DNA from: Glaciecola sp. XM2
GTDB lineage: Bacteria; Pseudomonadota; Gammaproteobacteria; Enterobacterales; Alteromonadaceae
Assembly (NCBI RefSeq): GCF_018595715.1
Contig: NZ_JAHEOJ010000020.1
Location: 620,001 to 684,000 of the forward strand
Direction: 5' to 3'
Length of the DNA: 64,000 nucleotides
Below, piece by piece: positions 19,443 to 27,044 of this stretch (its first letter is position 1; every line of letters starts with the position of its first letter). Both the position numbers and the translations under genes were made by a program. The notes beneath the pieces were generated by a model. It had not been told where the DNA came from. It worked only from the letters and a program-made list of their open reading frames with translations, and did no database searches.

Positions 19443-20957
19443 TTAAGCATCCTTTTTGATGGTTTGGTTGCGACCATTTTGCTTTGCCTCGTACAAAAGC
19501 GCATCGACAGATTCAAAGGCTTGTTCGATTGAGTTAGTTTGCCCTGTATCGATTAAGCCGATAGACACGGTAACGCTAACACGGTTGCCTTTGAACATAA
19601 AAGGTAAGCCTGAAATTTTTTCGCGCATCACCTCAAGGCGTTCAAAGCCACTTTGCAACTCGGTGTTTGGCAATAAGGCAACAAACTCTTCACCGCCCCA
19701 GCGCGCCACAAAATCCGTTGGCGCGAGGTGTTTCTTGATTTGTGATGCGATGATCTGAAGGGTTTTATCACCTACGGAGTGGCCGTAGCTGTCATTGATT
19801 TTTTTAAAATGGTCAATATCGATAAGCGCCATACACAAGTTGGTCTTGGTGCGTTTCTGCTTGGCATATTCGCTATCTACTTTTTCTTCATAGGCCATTC
19901 TGTTAGGCAATTTAGTTAACGAATCGGTCATGCTATTAACGCGCTGATCAATGAGCTTTTGCTTATAGGAGTCGGCCTTTGTCTCAAGCTCTGTGATGCG
20001 CTTTTGCATGGTCTCTAACAGCGAAATCATTTTTTCTTGTTCGGCAATTTCGTCGGCTTCAGACGCCCGAATACTCGACTGCATTTTGTTCAAATGGGTT
20101 TGCGCCTCTATCTTGAGGTCCTCGAGTTTCTTTGAGTCACTCAGTGAGGCTTCAATGGCAGCTATTTGCTGCTGAATACGTTCGTTTTGTTTACTGCGCT
20201 TTTCTAAGCGAGATTTAGAGGTGGCGATGGTTGATTTAATGCCAACATTAATCTTGCCTAAACTACCGTGAATATCATGAATTAGGCGATTGGCGGCGCT
20301 GGCCTCCTTCATGACGTCTCTGATCACAAAGCGGATCAAAGCCAAACAACACTCAAGCAGCTCACTGTGCTCCAAACCCGAATTGAGTTTTTTGCGCAGC
20401 TCAATGATGCGTTTGTCTTCTTTTTGCTGGGTGTAATATGGCGTCAATAATTCTTGGAGCTCTTGGGTGATTTGATAATGGAGCTCTTTTTGTTGTTTTA
20501 CGCTCTCTTGTGATTGCATCACCGCATTGTTAGACAAGGCCTGACGAAACAGTTTAAGTGCCTGTTCAAATTGCGCTACTGGAGACGAGGTGTCTCCCTT
20601 TTCAGGCGCTAGGCTTTGCAAAAAGGTTTTTATCTCTTGCTTGGTCTCACTGGGGACCGCTTCTAATTCAGCGATAGAGCGAAGAGATTGCTCTATTTGC
20701 GTAAGTGTATCGGCTCGCTTTTGCTGCATGAATTTGCGCTCATGCTTTAATTGCGAATTAATCACTATGCTGAGCTCGCCGGCACCTTGGTAATCGGGTT
20801 TACCTGCGAGTAACTTTTTGATTTGCTTGAGCTCTGCGTCAACTTTTGGATTGGCGCCTTGAAAAAAATCGATAAGGCTAGTGATAAATATCGCTAGCTT
20901 GTCAAGCTGCTGGCGAGCAATCATAACTTGTTGTTTAGGCGATGCAGTGCTACTCAT
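19443..20957 (-). CDS. Soluble diguanylate cyclase with long coiled-coil N-terminus
   Basis: The 504-residue protein has no membrane segment. Residues 1-340 are mostly alpha-helical, with strong coiled-coil tendency at 245-340. Residues 341-500 form a GGDEF domain with DIDHFKKINDSYGH and the active-site GGEEF at 421-425, so synthesis of cyclic di-GMP is expected. The inhibitory I-site that would read RxxD is AxxD here (Ala412, Asp415), suggesting weak product inhibition. It lies 20 bases downstream of queF and directly abuts ppnN. The signal sensed by the N-terminal helical part is unknown. Confidence 0.88.
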   Translation of the reverse strand: MSSTASPKQQVMIARQQLDKLAIFITSLIDFFQGANPKVDAELKQIKKLLAGKPDYQGAGELSIVINSQLKHERKFMQQKRADTLTQIEQSLRSIAELEAVPSETKQEIKTFLQSLAPEKGDTSSPVAQFEQALKLFRQALSNNAVMQSQESVKQQKELHYQITQELQELLTPYYTQQKEDKRIIELRKKLNSGLEHSELLECCLALIRFVIRDVMKEASAANRLIHDIHGSLGKINVGIKSTIATSKSRLEKRSKQNERIQQQIAAIEASLSDSKKLEDLKIEAQTHLNKMQSSIRASEADEIAEQEKMISLLETMQKRITELETKADSYKQKLIDQRVNSMTDSLTKLPNRMAYEEKVDSEYAKQKRTKTNLCMALIDIDHFKKINDSYGHSVGDKTLQIIASQIKKHLAPTDFVARWGGEEFVALLPNTELQSGFERLEVMREKISGLPFMFKGNRVSVTVSIGLIDTGQTNSIEQAFESVDALLYEAKQNGRNQTIKKDA

Positions 20958-20977
20958 TACTTGTATCTCATGGTTGT

Positions 20978-21787
20978 TTATTGCCTAGCAAGTCGTATAT
21001 CTGGATAAGCGTGTTCAAAGTTTGAACGAAACGGGTTGATATCTAGCCCGCCTCGACGGGTGTAGCGCGCGTAAACCGTCAATTTTTCAGGTCGACAGTG
21101 GGTTTGTATATCGTGAAATATTCGCTCCACACACTGTTCGTGAAACTCATTGTGTTGGCGAAAAGAGATTAAATACTGTAGCAAACTTTCATGCTCTATT
21201 TGTGGTCCGGCATACTTAATAAGCACGCTCCCCCAATCGGGTTGATGCGTAATAAGGCAGTTGGACTTAAGCAAATGACTAACAACCGTTTCTTCAACAT
21301 AGGTATCGGCGGTTTTTAATTGCTCTGGAACTATTTTGCTCTCTTTTACATGAATATCTAAATCATCTAATAATACACCGTCTAGCTGCCCCATCTGGAC
21401 ATCTTGAAAAGCACTGAATGGAATAATTTCAACCTCAACCAACTCGCCTGCGCAGTTCGACAAATCATCGGTTAGATGCTGCGCAACAACGTCACTTGAA
21501 CTAAATGATGTTTGATTAAAGCTGTTTAAATACAGTTTAAAAGATTTTGACTCTATTAGGTTAGGGGAGGTGATGGGAACTGAGCAGCGTAGAATTGCAA
21601 TCATCGGTTTACCCTTTTCATTTAACCAAGACAGCTCATACCCATTCCAAATATCAACACCGCTAAAAGGCAGTGGAGTAGGGAGTTTAATCTGCTCACG
21701 ACTGAGGCTTCTAGGAACGCCCTGTAACAAACTTGCGTCGTATTTGTCGGCGTAGCCTACGGTTTTTCCAAGTACCAAATCTTCCAA
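20978..21787 (-). CDS. queF: NADPH-dependent preQ0 reductase (queuosine synthesis)
   Basis: This is a long, YqcD-type QueF, which reduces 7-cyano-7-deazaguanine to preQ1 for queuosine in tRNA. The active-site cysteine lies in KSNCLITHQPDWG with its aspartate partner, followed by HNEFHEQCVERIF and ARYTRRGGLDINP, all matching the E. coli enzyme. The frame is open to a GTG at 21886, but homology to E. coli QueF starts only around LVLGKTVGYADKYD, so a TTG start at 21787 is proposed; a start at 21850 or 21886 would add 21 or 33 poorly conserved residues. It heads the queF-cyclase-ppnN operon and is divergent from syd. Confidence 0.9.
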   Translation of the reverse strand: MEDLVLGKTVGYADKYDASLLQGVPRSLSREQIKLPTPLPFSGVDIWNGYELSWLNEKGKPMIAILRCSVPITSPNLIESKSFKLYLNSFNQTSFSSSDVVAQHLTDDLSNCAGELVEVEIIPFSAFQDVQMGQLDGVLLDDLDIHVKESKIVPEQLKTADTYVEETVVSHLLKSNCLITHQPDWGSVLIKYAGPQIEHESLLQYLISFRQHNEFHEQCVERIFHDIQTHCRPEKLTVYARYTRRGGLDINPFRSNFEHAYPDIRLARQ

Positions 21788-21972
21788 ATTTTTTCTCTTA
21801 TCTCGATTGTTTTTTGCGCGTGGTATTGTATCGCATCGCTCGGCGTACATCAGTGTTTGTGAGCGGACTATCGTATAAAAACGCACAAGGGCGAAGAATA
21901 TAACGTTTGATTGTTAACTTACGCGCTTGTCGCTGATACTATGCCACCAAATTTTACCTGCAAAGATACCTC

Positions 21973-22542
21973 ATGCCTACTTCATTTATTTCTGCTTTTG
22001 ACCATTTTGTTGAACAATACATTGCTCAATCGACTAAGCAAAACAAAGGCTTAGTAACTGAATACGACTCACAATGGCCATCGGATTGTTTATCAGTACA
22101 TAATGACGCAAGCGACGGGGATGAAATAGCATGGAAACCGCATTTGCGCAAAGCGCCAGCGAGCATGGAAAACTTAAACGCTGCTCTGGAGATTCAGATA
22201 CCGCAAAGTCTAGAGCAATTCTTTGGTCGTTATTTCAGTCTAGACTTAAATGCTTTGCATCCCCGCGGGCCAGTTACCCTTCTGCAGGTCTATAACGAGC
22301 AAGACTATGAGCGCTTGCAGAAGAACTTAATTGCTCATGTATTGATGAAGCGGCGACTAAAGCAGCCCGAAACGCTTTTTTTTGCGCTTACCGACGAGGA
22401 GGACTTTATCATTTCTATTGAGCTAGAGAGCCAAGCGGTTGTGCTGGAGCGCGTTGGGAAAGACAACCCCGAGGTACTTGCCCCAGACTTGGCAAGCTTT
22501 ATCGCTGCTTTAACGCCGCAACCTCAGCTTGTAACGCTTTAA
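21973..22542 (+). CDS. syd: SecY-interacting protein Syd
   Basis: The 189-residue protein fits the Syd family in length and in blocks such as LEQFFGRYFSLDLNALHPRGPVTLLQ and FFALTDEEDFIISIE. In E. coli, Syd is a peripheral inner-membrane protein that binds SecY and can disturb faulty translocons. The neighbourhood queF / syd / csrB / truC / yqcA is the same as in E. coli. The 3' end overlaps the convergent small gene at 22499-22804 by 44 bases. Confidence 0.93.
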   Translation: MPTSFISAFDHFVEQYIAQSTKQNKGLVTEYDSQWPSDCLSVHNDASDGDEIAWKPHLRKAPASMENLNAALEIQIPQSLEQFFGRYFSLDLNALHPRGPVTLLQVYNEQDYERLQKNLIAHVLMKRRLKQPETLFFALTDEEDFIISIELESQAVVLERVGKDNPEVLAPDLASFIAALTPQPQLVTL

Positions 22543-22804
22543 CTTCTTCTTCGAGTCGAGCAATTCTATTGAGTAACGCTTCTTGAGCATCACTTTGTTT
22601 GTTATGCCCGCTCTGAGGTGCGTCATCGTGGTGGTCCGACTCACCGGCCTGAGGATCGTTTTGCCATCGTTTTAGACCTTGTATGATCATGGGTAACGGC
22701 ACTCGTCGGTCAAGTTTTGCTCGGATCATTGCTGTGGTAGGTTCAACACCTTTTTTGCTCAGACGTTGGCAGATATGCAAGATGGTTTGTAGGTCTGTGG
22801 TCAT
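22499..22804 (-). CDS. Small protein with HTH-like N-terminus and coiled-coil C-terminus
   Basis: The function of this 101-residue protein is not recognised. Residues 1-48 could form a small helical DNA-binding-like domain (TTAMIRAKLDRRVPLPMIIQGLKRWQ resembles the N-terminal part of KfrA-like proteins). Residues 50-75 are polar and low in complexity, and residues 77-101 form a leucine-heptad coiled coil (LLNRIARLEEEVKALQAEV). It is convergent with syd and shares 44 bases with its end. The coding pattern and clear domain layout support a real gene rather than a shadow. Confidence 0.65.
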   Translation of the reverse strand: MTTDLQTILHICQRLSKKGVEPTTAMIRAKLDRRVPLPMIIQGLKRWQNDPQAGESDHHDDAPQSGHNKQSDAQEALLNRIARLEEEVKALQAEVAALKQR

Positions 22805-22991
22805 ACAGTATTTTGAAACGACTAATAATTAGCAAAAACTCGCAAATATTAGCGCGAATCACAAGCTAAAATTTACTGCTTGATAGGGGTTTAAGTTTAA
22901 GTGTTTGAATCATATTGTTTTTTATAAATTGGCACAAAGATTGGTTATACAACCTTAAACAGATATTTATCACACATATTGAGGGAAAATA

Positions 22992-23366
22992 ATGAAAAAA
23001 ATAGCATTACCTGTCGTACTTGTTTCAGCATTAGCATTAAGTGGCTGTGTTATTTCAATTGATGATGACGATTTTGACGGTGATTATTACCCAGAGCATA
23101 CTAGCTGGCAGCAGATGGAACGAGAAAATCGTGAACATATTGCGGCACTGGTGCTTGGCACATCAACGCAATCGGTGATAGATGAAATGGGCGCTGCCGA
23201 TTTTAATGAAGCACTGCAAAAGGGCGATGCCCAATATCAGGTGCTTTGGTATCGCACCCAACGTCGTGACGGCGACGGTATAACAACAAAAGATGAATGC
23301 ACACCATTGGTCTTTAAAAACGGCGAATTAATGGGCTGGGGTGATACCGCTCTTCAAAATATTTAG
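22992..23366 (+). CDS. DUF3192 lipoprotein
   Basis: The 124-residue product has a lipoprotein signal peptide: MKKIALPVVLVSALALSGC, with lipobox LSGC and Cys19. An acidic stretch (DDDDFDGD) follows, then a DUF3192 domain (SWQQMERENREHIAALVLG ... GELMGWG). DUF3192 proteins are small outer-membrane-type lipoproteins common in Alteromonadales, Shewanella and Vibrio, and their role is unknown. A GAGGGAAA ribosome binding site precedes the ATG, and a strong terminator follows at 23391-23417, so it is a single-gene unit. Confidence 0.85.
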   Translation: MKKIALPVVLVSALALSGCVISIDDDDFDGDYYPEHTSWQQMERENREHIAALVLGTSTQSVIDEMGAADFNEALQKGDAQYQVLWYRTQRRDGDGITTKDECTPLVFKNGELMGWGDTALQNI

Positions 23367-23390
23367 TTTTGCGCCTTTGCTAAATTTTGT

Positions 23391-23417
23391 AAACGCCTGC
23401 AATTGTGCAGGCGTTTT
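23391..23417 (+). terminator. Intrinsic terminator of the DUF3192 lipoprotein gene
   Basis: A perfect 10-bp stem (AACGCCTGCA / TGCAGGCGTT) with a 4-base loop is followed by a short U-run, 25 bases after the stop codon. Confidence 0.88.
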
Positions 23418-23453
23418 CGTATGTAATCCAAGTTCACAAAGGCGGCCATTAAA

Positions 23454-23467
23454 TTGATAAAAATCAA
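23454..23467 (+). promoter_or_regulatory. Perfect FNR-type binding site
   Basis: TTGATAAAAATCAA is an exact match to the FNR consensus TTGAT-N4-ATCAA. It lies 131 bp before the GNAT gene at 23598. An AT-rich stretch with a possible -10 box (TAAAAT, 23485-23490) is downstream at a distance compatible with activation, but no start point can be fixed. Confidence 0.6.
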
Positions 23468-23597
23468 ATTAGCACGATTTTTTGTAAAATAATTGTTACT
23501 AAACTCCTCAGTTGCATTACACTTTAACGATGATGTTAAGCTCATTACAAACGCGTTGACTCAATACGTTTGTACAACCGCACGCTAGGAGTGCTAA

Positions 23598-24239
23598 ATG
23601 ACTGTTTCTGCATACAAACCTGACCTGAACCAAGTCAAAGCTGCCTATTTAAAGGCAGAAGATTTGAAGGTCGCCGCTTCAATTTTGTATAAAGCATATT
23701 TTGATGACCCTTTGTTCAAAGATATTTTTAAAGTAGATCGCGAGGGTTATGAGGCAAGGTTACGCGCCGCTATTCGCGAAGAGGTGAGCACCTTTTGGGA
23801 TGCGCAGCAGCCGCTTATCGGACTTTACGATGAGGATAGACTTGTCGCAGTCTCTTGTATGATTGGACCTGATGCAGCCTTTGGCGCAGGGCGGTTTTGG
23901 CATTGGCGTTTAAAGATGTTGCTGACCGCCGGTTACATAGGTACTAAACAAATGATCGTCAAAGAAGAGAAAGTGCGTGATCAAATACCTGCACAAAACT
24001 ACTACATGCTTTCATTAATTGGCGTGCATACCGATCTGCAAGACCTTGGCCTAGGACATATCCTGATGAGTTCGATGATTGGACTGCTTGAGGATGACAC
24101 TCAGTCAGAGGGTATTGGTGTATTGGTCACTTTGCCAAAGTGTCTGAGCTTTTTTGAAGATGCTAAATTTGAACATGTCAAAGATATTGAAGTGGGTAGC
24201 ATTACCGGTAAGGTGATGTTCCGCCCCCGACAAGTCTAA
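23598..24239 (+). CDS. GNAT-family N-acetyltransferase, substrate unknown
   Basis: The 213-residue protein shows the GNAT pattern: an N-terminal helix pair (KAEDLKVAASILYKAYFDDPLFKDIF), a beta-hairpin (LIGLYDEDRLVAVSCMIGP), the acetyl-CoA segment (YMLSLIGVHTDLQDLGLGHILMSSMIGLLE) and a final strand around FFEDAKFEHVKD. The substrate cannot be inferred. It is monocistronic, has a GGAGTG ribosome binding site, and has a perfect FNR-type site about 130 bp upstream, which would tie it to oxygen limitation. The GacA-type palindrome starts 22 bases after its stop codon. Confidence 0.85.
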   Translation: MTVSAYKPDLNQVKAAYLKAEDLKVAASILYKAYFDDPLFKDIFKVDREGYEARLRAAIREEVSTFWDAQQPLIGLYDEDRLVAVSCMIGPDAAFGAGRFWHWRLKMLLTAGYIGTKQMIVKEEKVRDQIPAQNYYMLSLIGVHTDLQDLGLGHILMSSMIGLLEDDTQSEGIGVLVTLPKCLSFFEDAKFEHVKDIEVGSITGKVMFRPRQV

Positions 24240-24260
24240 CTATCCTCTTTTTTGCCCGCT

Positions 24261-24286
24261 CCTTTGTAAGAGATATCTTACAAAGG
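24261..24286 (+). promoter_or_regulatory. GacA/UvrY upstream activating palindrome of the CsrB-type RNA gene
   Basis: The site contains TGTAAG-N6-CTTACA at 24265-24282, an exact match to the GacA/UvrY upstream activating sequence, embedded in a longer inverted repeat with perfect 11-bp arms. It lies about 175 bp upstream of the proposed csrB start, similar to the distance known for E. coli csrB. Confidence 0.88.
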
Positions 24287-24437
24287 GGTCGGTGTTTCTC
24301 CTTTTATCAGCAGATTAATTTCGCCTCTATTTTATAAAGTCTATATATATCAGTTGGTTAAGTCTGCCTTTGTTTTTCGGATAGAAATTTTCAAAAATAA
24401 AATAAATGTCGCTCAACTTATTCAATCAAAGATTAGG

Positions 24438-24443
24438 TATTCT
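24438..24443 (+). promoter_or_regulatory. Probable -10 box of the CsrB-type RNA gene
   Basis: TATTCT lies 7 bases before a G at 24450, where a sequence (GTCTTAAGGA) resembling the 5' end of known CsrB RNAs begins. No good -35 box is visible, as is usual for activator-dependent GacA targets. The exact start point is inferred. Confidence 0.5.
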
Positions 24444-24449
24444 AGTTGC

Positions 24450-24722
24450 GTCTTAAGGAACAACAGGATGTTGGCAGAGACACCGCAAATACGGAAATTT
24501 GTGGCAGGGAAGCAAATAAGTATCAGGATTACTTCTGCACATAGGGATGGCGCAGTAAGGGTAAAGGAAAAGGGATCGACACAGGATGTGTTGCCTGCTT
24601 AGGATGAGTGGGAGTAAAAAGGAAAGGGATGTAAGGGATTTGATCGGGACGATGCTTTAGCAATGGAACGCCGAGAGGGATGCTCAAAATTTTAAGAAAC
24701 AGGCCTTAGGGCCTGTTTTTTA
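24450..24722 (+). ncRNA. csrB: CsrB-type CsrA-sequestering regulatory RNA
   Basis: A roughly 270-base stretch without a credible protein gene carries 17 GGA motifs between 24457 and 24680, many in the AGGA, AGGGA or CAGGAT context preferred by CsrA, and ends in a strong intrinsic terminator. A GacA/UvrY palindrome lies upstream. In E. coli csrB lies next to syd, and truC and yqcA are close, as here. Such RNAs bind many CsrA dimers and so relieve CsrA repression of translation. An 82-codon open frame across 24354-24602 is incidental. The 5' end is uncertain by some bases. Confidence 0.92.
24698..24721 (+). terminator. Intrinsic terminator of csrB
   Basis: A perfect 8-bp stem (AACAGGCC / GGCCTGTT) with a 4-base loop is followed by a run of Us. 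Confidence 0.93.
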
Positions 24723-24743
24723 ATGCTTGAAATTTAAAAACAA

Positions 24744-25067
24744 CTATTGCAAGCGGTCACTATCGACCATTCTAAACACAGGTAACTCGACTTTGACGAT
24801 GTCACGCCCATGGGTTTGTATGATGCCATTGTACTGTGTTTCTCCATCGCTGCTAAACTCTAACTGATAATCTAACAGCCAGTCGGGCTTGCCTCGGTGA
24901 ATGCGAAAGTGAGTGTTAACGCGTGCCAACGAAATATACTGTAGCCCTTCTTTTTTACAATACATGCGCGCATATTTGACGGTGGATTCTGCAATGCCGC
25001 GCAGTCGCCAAAATTGAAGCGCGACAACAAATATCACCATCAGTAGTATGAGTCCGTAAATGTCCAT
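24744..25067 (-). CDS. DUF3301 membrane-anchored protein
   Basis: The 107-residue protein has one N-terminal membrane segment (residues 2-19) and a small soluble domain (KKEGLQYISLARVNTHFRIHRG ... LDYQLEFSSDGETQYNG), which matches the DUF3301 family. No function is known. Its start codon overlaps the stop of the DUF3549 gene, so the two are translationally coupled; this pair is common next to truC in Alteromonadales, Shewanella and Vibrio. Confidence 0.82.
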   Translation of the reverse strand: MDIYGLILLMVIFVVALQFWRLRGIAESTVKYARMYCKKEGLQYISLARVNTHFRIHRGKPDWLLDYQLEFSSDGETQYNGIIQTHGRDIVKVELPVFRMVDSDRLQ

Positions 25068-26116
25068 TAAGGTTTCGCCTGTTGTTCGAAGAGACTCGCA
25101 ATGGCTTTACTCACATCTTCGCTTTGCTTAGGTGCGCGCAGCGTCGCTAGCACAAAGACTCGAAGCTGTGGGATTTGGACTAAGTCGGCAAATATGCCAC
25201 GAAAAAGTGCATAAGATGCATCTGCCTGCACGAGCTTTTCAAAGTATTGCGCTAATGCCTGCTGATTACCAGATACATCCGGTATTAACGCATGCCAATG
25301 CCTGCCTGCTATTACCACGAGGGTTTCCACATCGAGGCTCTGCTCACTTTGTATAAGCTGATGAATATACTGCTGGACTTGTGCAGTTTGGGTATTGCCT
25401 AAAGCTCTTAGCAACATAGGCGCTAAGGTTTGCTCGCAGCGTGAGTGATAACTTAAGATGGCATCAATCGTTGAGTCTTCGAGTTGTGTGCTTTCTAAGC
25501 CACTTAACAAACAGGTGTTGACTGCGTGCGGCAATACTTCTAGGTTTTGTTCAATCGCATGGCGAATCTGCGGGTCGTCAACATTCACCGCCACATCAGA
25601 AATATCTTGCACCGCCAAATTATCCCAGGCCTGCACACTTGGGGCTTTTAAATAATCAATAGCCTTTTTCAATTCAGGACGGTTAGCAACCCCCAAGTGC
25701 TTGCGGATAGTGGCATTGCAGTCTGCCAACAATTGCTGACTTGGCGCAAATACAAACGGATTCTCAGGAAGTTCGCCCTGCTGGTTTTGCATTTGCTCCA
25801 TTTCTCTGCCCAGTGCTTGCACCACAATATGTAAAAATTGGTCGCGTGCCGCCGGCATAAGCAACGATTGCTCGTCTACTGGCAGTTTAATAAACCATAT
25901 GTAGTGCTCATGATTAAGCTGTTTATTCCAAAACACTACACACAACCAAGCATGCCCTTGTCTTGGACGCGGGAAAGGCTGCTGATTGAGCTCACATTCA
26001 AAAAATTCTTGATTGTCCATGATTTGACGGGTGCGGCTTACGTCAATCACAAAATATTCGGTACCCGCGTTTAATAGAAACTCGCTGATGGTGCCGTTTG
26101 ATGAGTTTGTTGTCAT
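25067..26116 (-). CDS. DUF3549 family protein
   Basis: This 349-residue soluble protein has an N-terminal beta-rich part (residues 1-100, FLLNAGTEYFVIDVSRT) and a long alpha-helical C-terminal part with repeat-like helices. It fits DUF3549 in length and in the partner gene. The function is unknown. It is divergent from truC and forms an operon with the DUF3301 gene. Confidence 0.82.
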   Translation of the reverse strand: MTTNSSNGTISEFLLNAGTEYFVIDVSRTRQIMDNQEFFECELNQQPFPRPRQGHAWLCVVFWNKQLNHEHYIWFIKLPVDEQSLLMPAARDQFLHIVVQALGREMEQMQNQQGELPENPFVFAPSQQLLADCNATIRKHLGVANRPELKKAIDYLKAPSVQAWDNLAVQDISDVAVNVDDPQIRHAIEQNLEVLPHAVNTCLLSGLESTQLEDSTIDAILSYHSRCEQTLAPMLLRALGNTQTAQVQQYIHQLIQSEQSLDVETLVVIAGRHWHALIPDVSGNQQALAQYFEKLVQADASYALFRGIFADLVQIPQLRVFVLATLRAPKQSEDVSKAIASLFEQQAKP

Positions 26117-26198
26117 GCTTGAACTACTTATTTTAGGGCGAATGCGTATTTACATCATGTTATTCTATCGCCATTGTACCCTAAGTATATTGTTTGAT

Positions 26199-26957
26199 GT
26201 GACGCAAATTTCGATCGTTTTTCAAGATGAGCACCTCATTGTTGCGCATAAACCGCCCGGCTTGCTGGTCCATCGTAGCCCTATCGATAAGCGCGAAACA
26301 CAATTTTTGATGCAGATGGTACGAGATCAGATTGGTCAATATGTGTATCCGGTACACCGACTCGACAAACCTACCTCGGGCTTGTTGATCCTAGCGTTAA
26401 ATTCACATGTTGCGAGGTTGATGAGTCAGGCGCTAGAAGCGCATAAAGTCGACAAGACCTATATCGCCTTGGTCAGGGGATATGTGAATGAGCCTCAGAT
26501 AATCGATTACCCCTTGGTCGAACAGCTCGATAAAATGACCGATGACCTAAACAAGCAAAACGAAGCAAAAAGTGCCATTACTCACATCGAGCCGCTGGCA
26601 CGCATTGAGCTGCCTTTTGCCGTTGCAAGGTATAACACGGGACGTTTTAGTTTAATGAAGCTTATGCCACAAACTGGACGAAAGCATCAACTGCGCAGGC
26701 ATATGGCCCATTTACGCCATCCTATTGTGGGTGATACTACGCATGGCGATGGCAAGCAAAATCGTTATGCGTCGATCCACATGCACATTGATCGCTTAGC
26801 CTTGTGTTCAACACAGCTGCAATTTGCCCACCCTGTCACCGGTGAAATGCTAAATGTGAAAACCACCTTAGATACCTCCATGCAAAAAGTGAGCGAACTT
26901 ATTGCATCCTATTCGACATTTGTCAGCGACGAATTAAATACTTTAGCCTTGTTTTAA
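26199..26957 (+). CDS. truC: tRNA pseudouridine synthase C
   Basis: This RluA-type pseudouridine synthase modifies U65 of certain tRNAs. The catalytic motif HRLDKPTSGLL and the downstream blocks TGRKHQLRRHMAHLRHPIVGD are like those of E. coli TruC. The frame is open back to 26031, but that part is antisense to the DUF3549 gene and has no homology. The E. coli protein starts three residues after the point matched by GTG 26199, so that start (or TTG 26190) is preferred; ATGs at 26142 and 26157 remain possible. No convincing ribosome binding site decides it. It is followed by yqcA, as in E. coli. Confidence 0.9.
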   Translation: MTQISIVFQDEHLIVAHKPPGLLVHRSPIDKRETQFLMQMVRDQIGQYVYPVHRLDKPTSGLLILALNSHVARLMSQALEAHKVDKTYIALVRGYVNEPQIIDYPLVEQLDKMTDDLNKQNEAKSAITHIEPLARIELPFAVARYNTGRFSLMKLMPQTGRKHQLRRHMAHLRHPIVGDTTHGDGKQNRYASIHMHIDRLALCSTQLQFAHPVTGEMLNVKTTLDTSMQKVSELIASYSTFVSDELNTLALF

Positions 26958-27044
26958 TCGTTTTTATCCCTATTTCAGTACAACTAAGCATTCACGCAGG
27001 CAAGGGTCTGCAACATTATTACCGTACAATAAAAGGAAACTATC

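Noticed and set aside
22930-22946. Possible sigma-54 promoter (TGGCAC-N5-TTGGT) before the DUF3192 lipoprotein gene
   Set aside because: The -12 element lacks the GC dinucleotide (TTGGT instead of TTGCA), and no activator site is visible; a weak sigma-70 alternative (TTATAA-N17-TTATAC) overlaps it.
23363-23545. 60-codon minus-strand frame after the DUF3192 gene
   Set aside because: It covers the lipoprotein terminator and the FNR-type site, which better explain the region.
24354-24602. 82-codon open frame before the DUF3301 gene
   Set aside because: It lies across the csrB promoter and RNA, has no ribosome binding site and no protein-like composition; the RNA explains the sequence.
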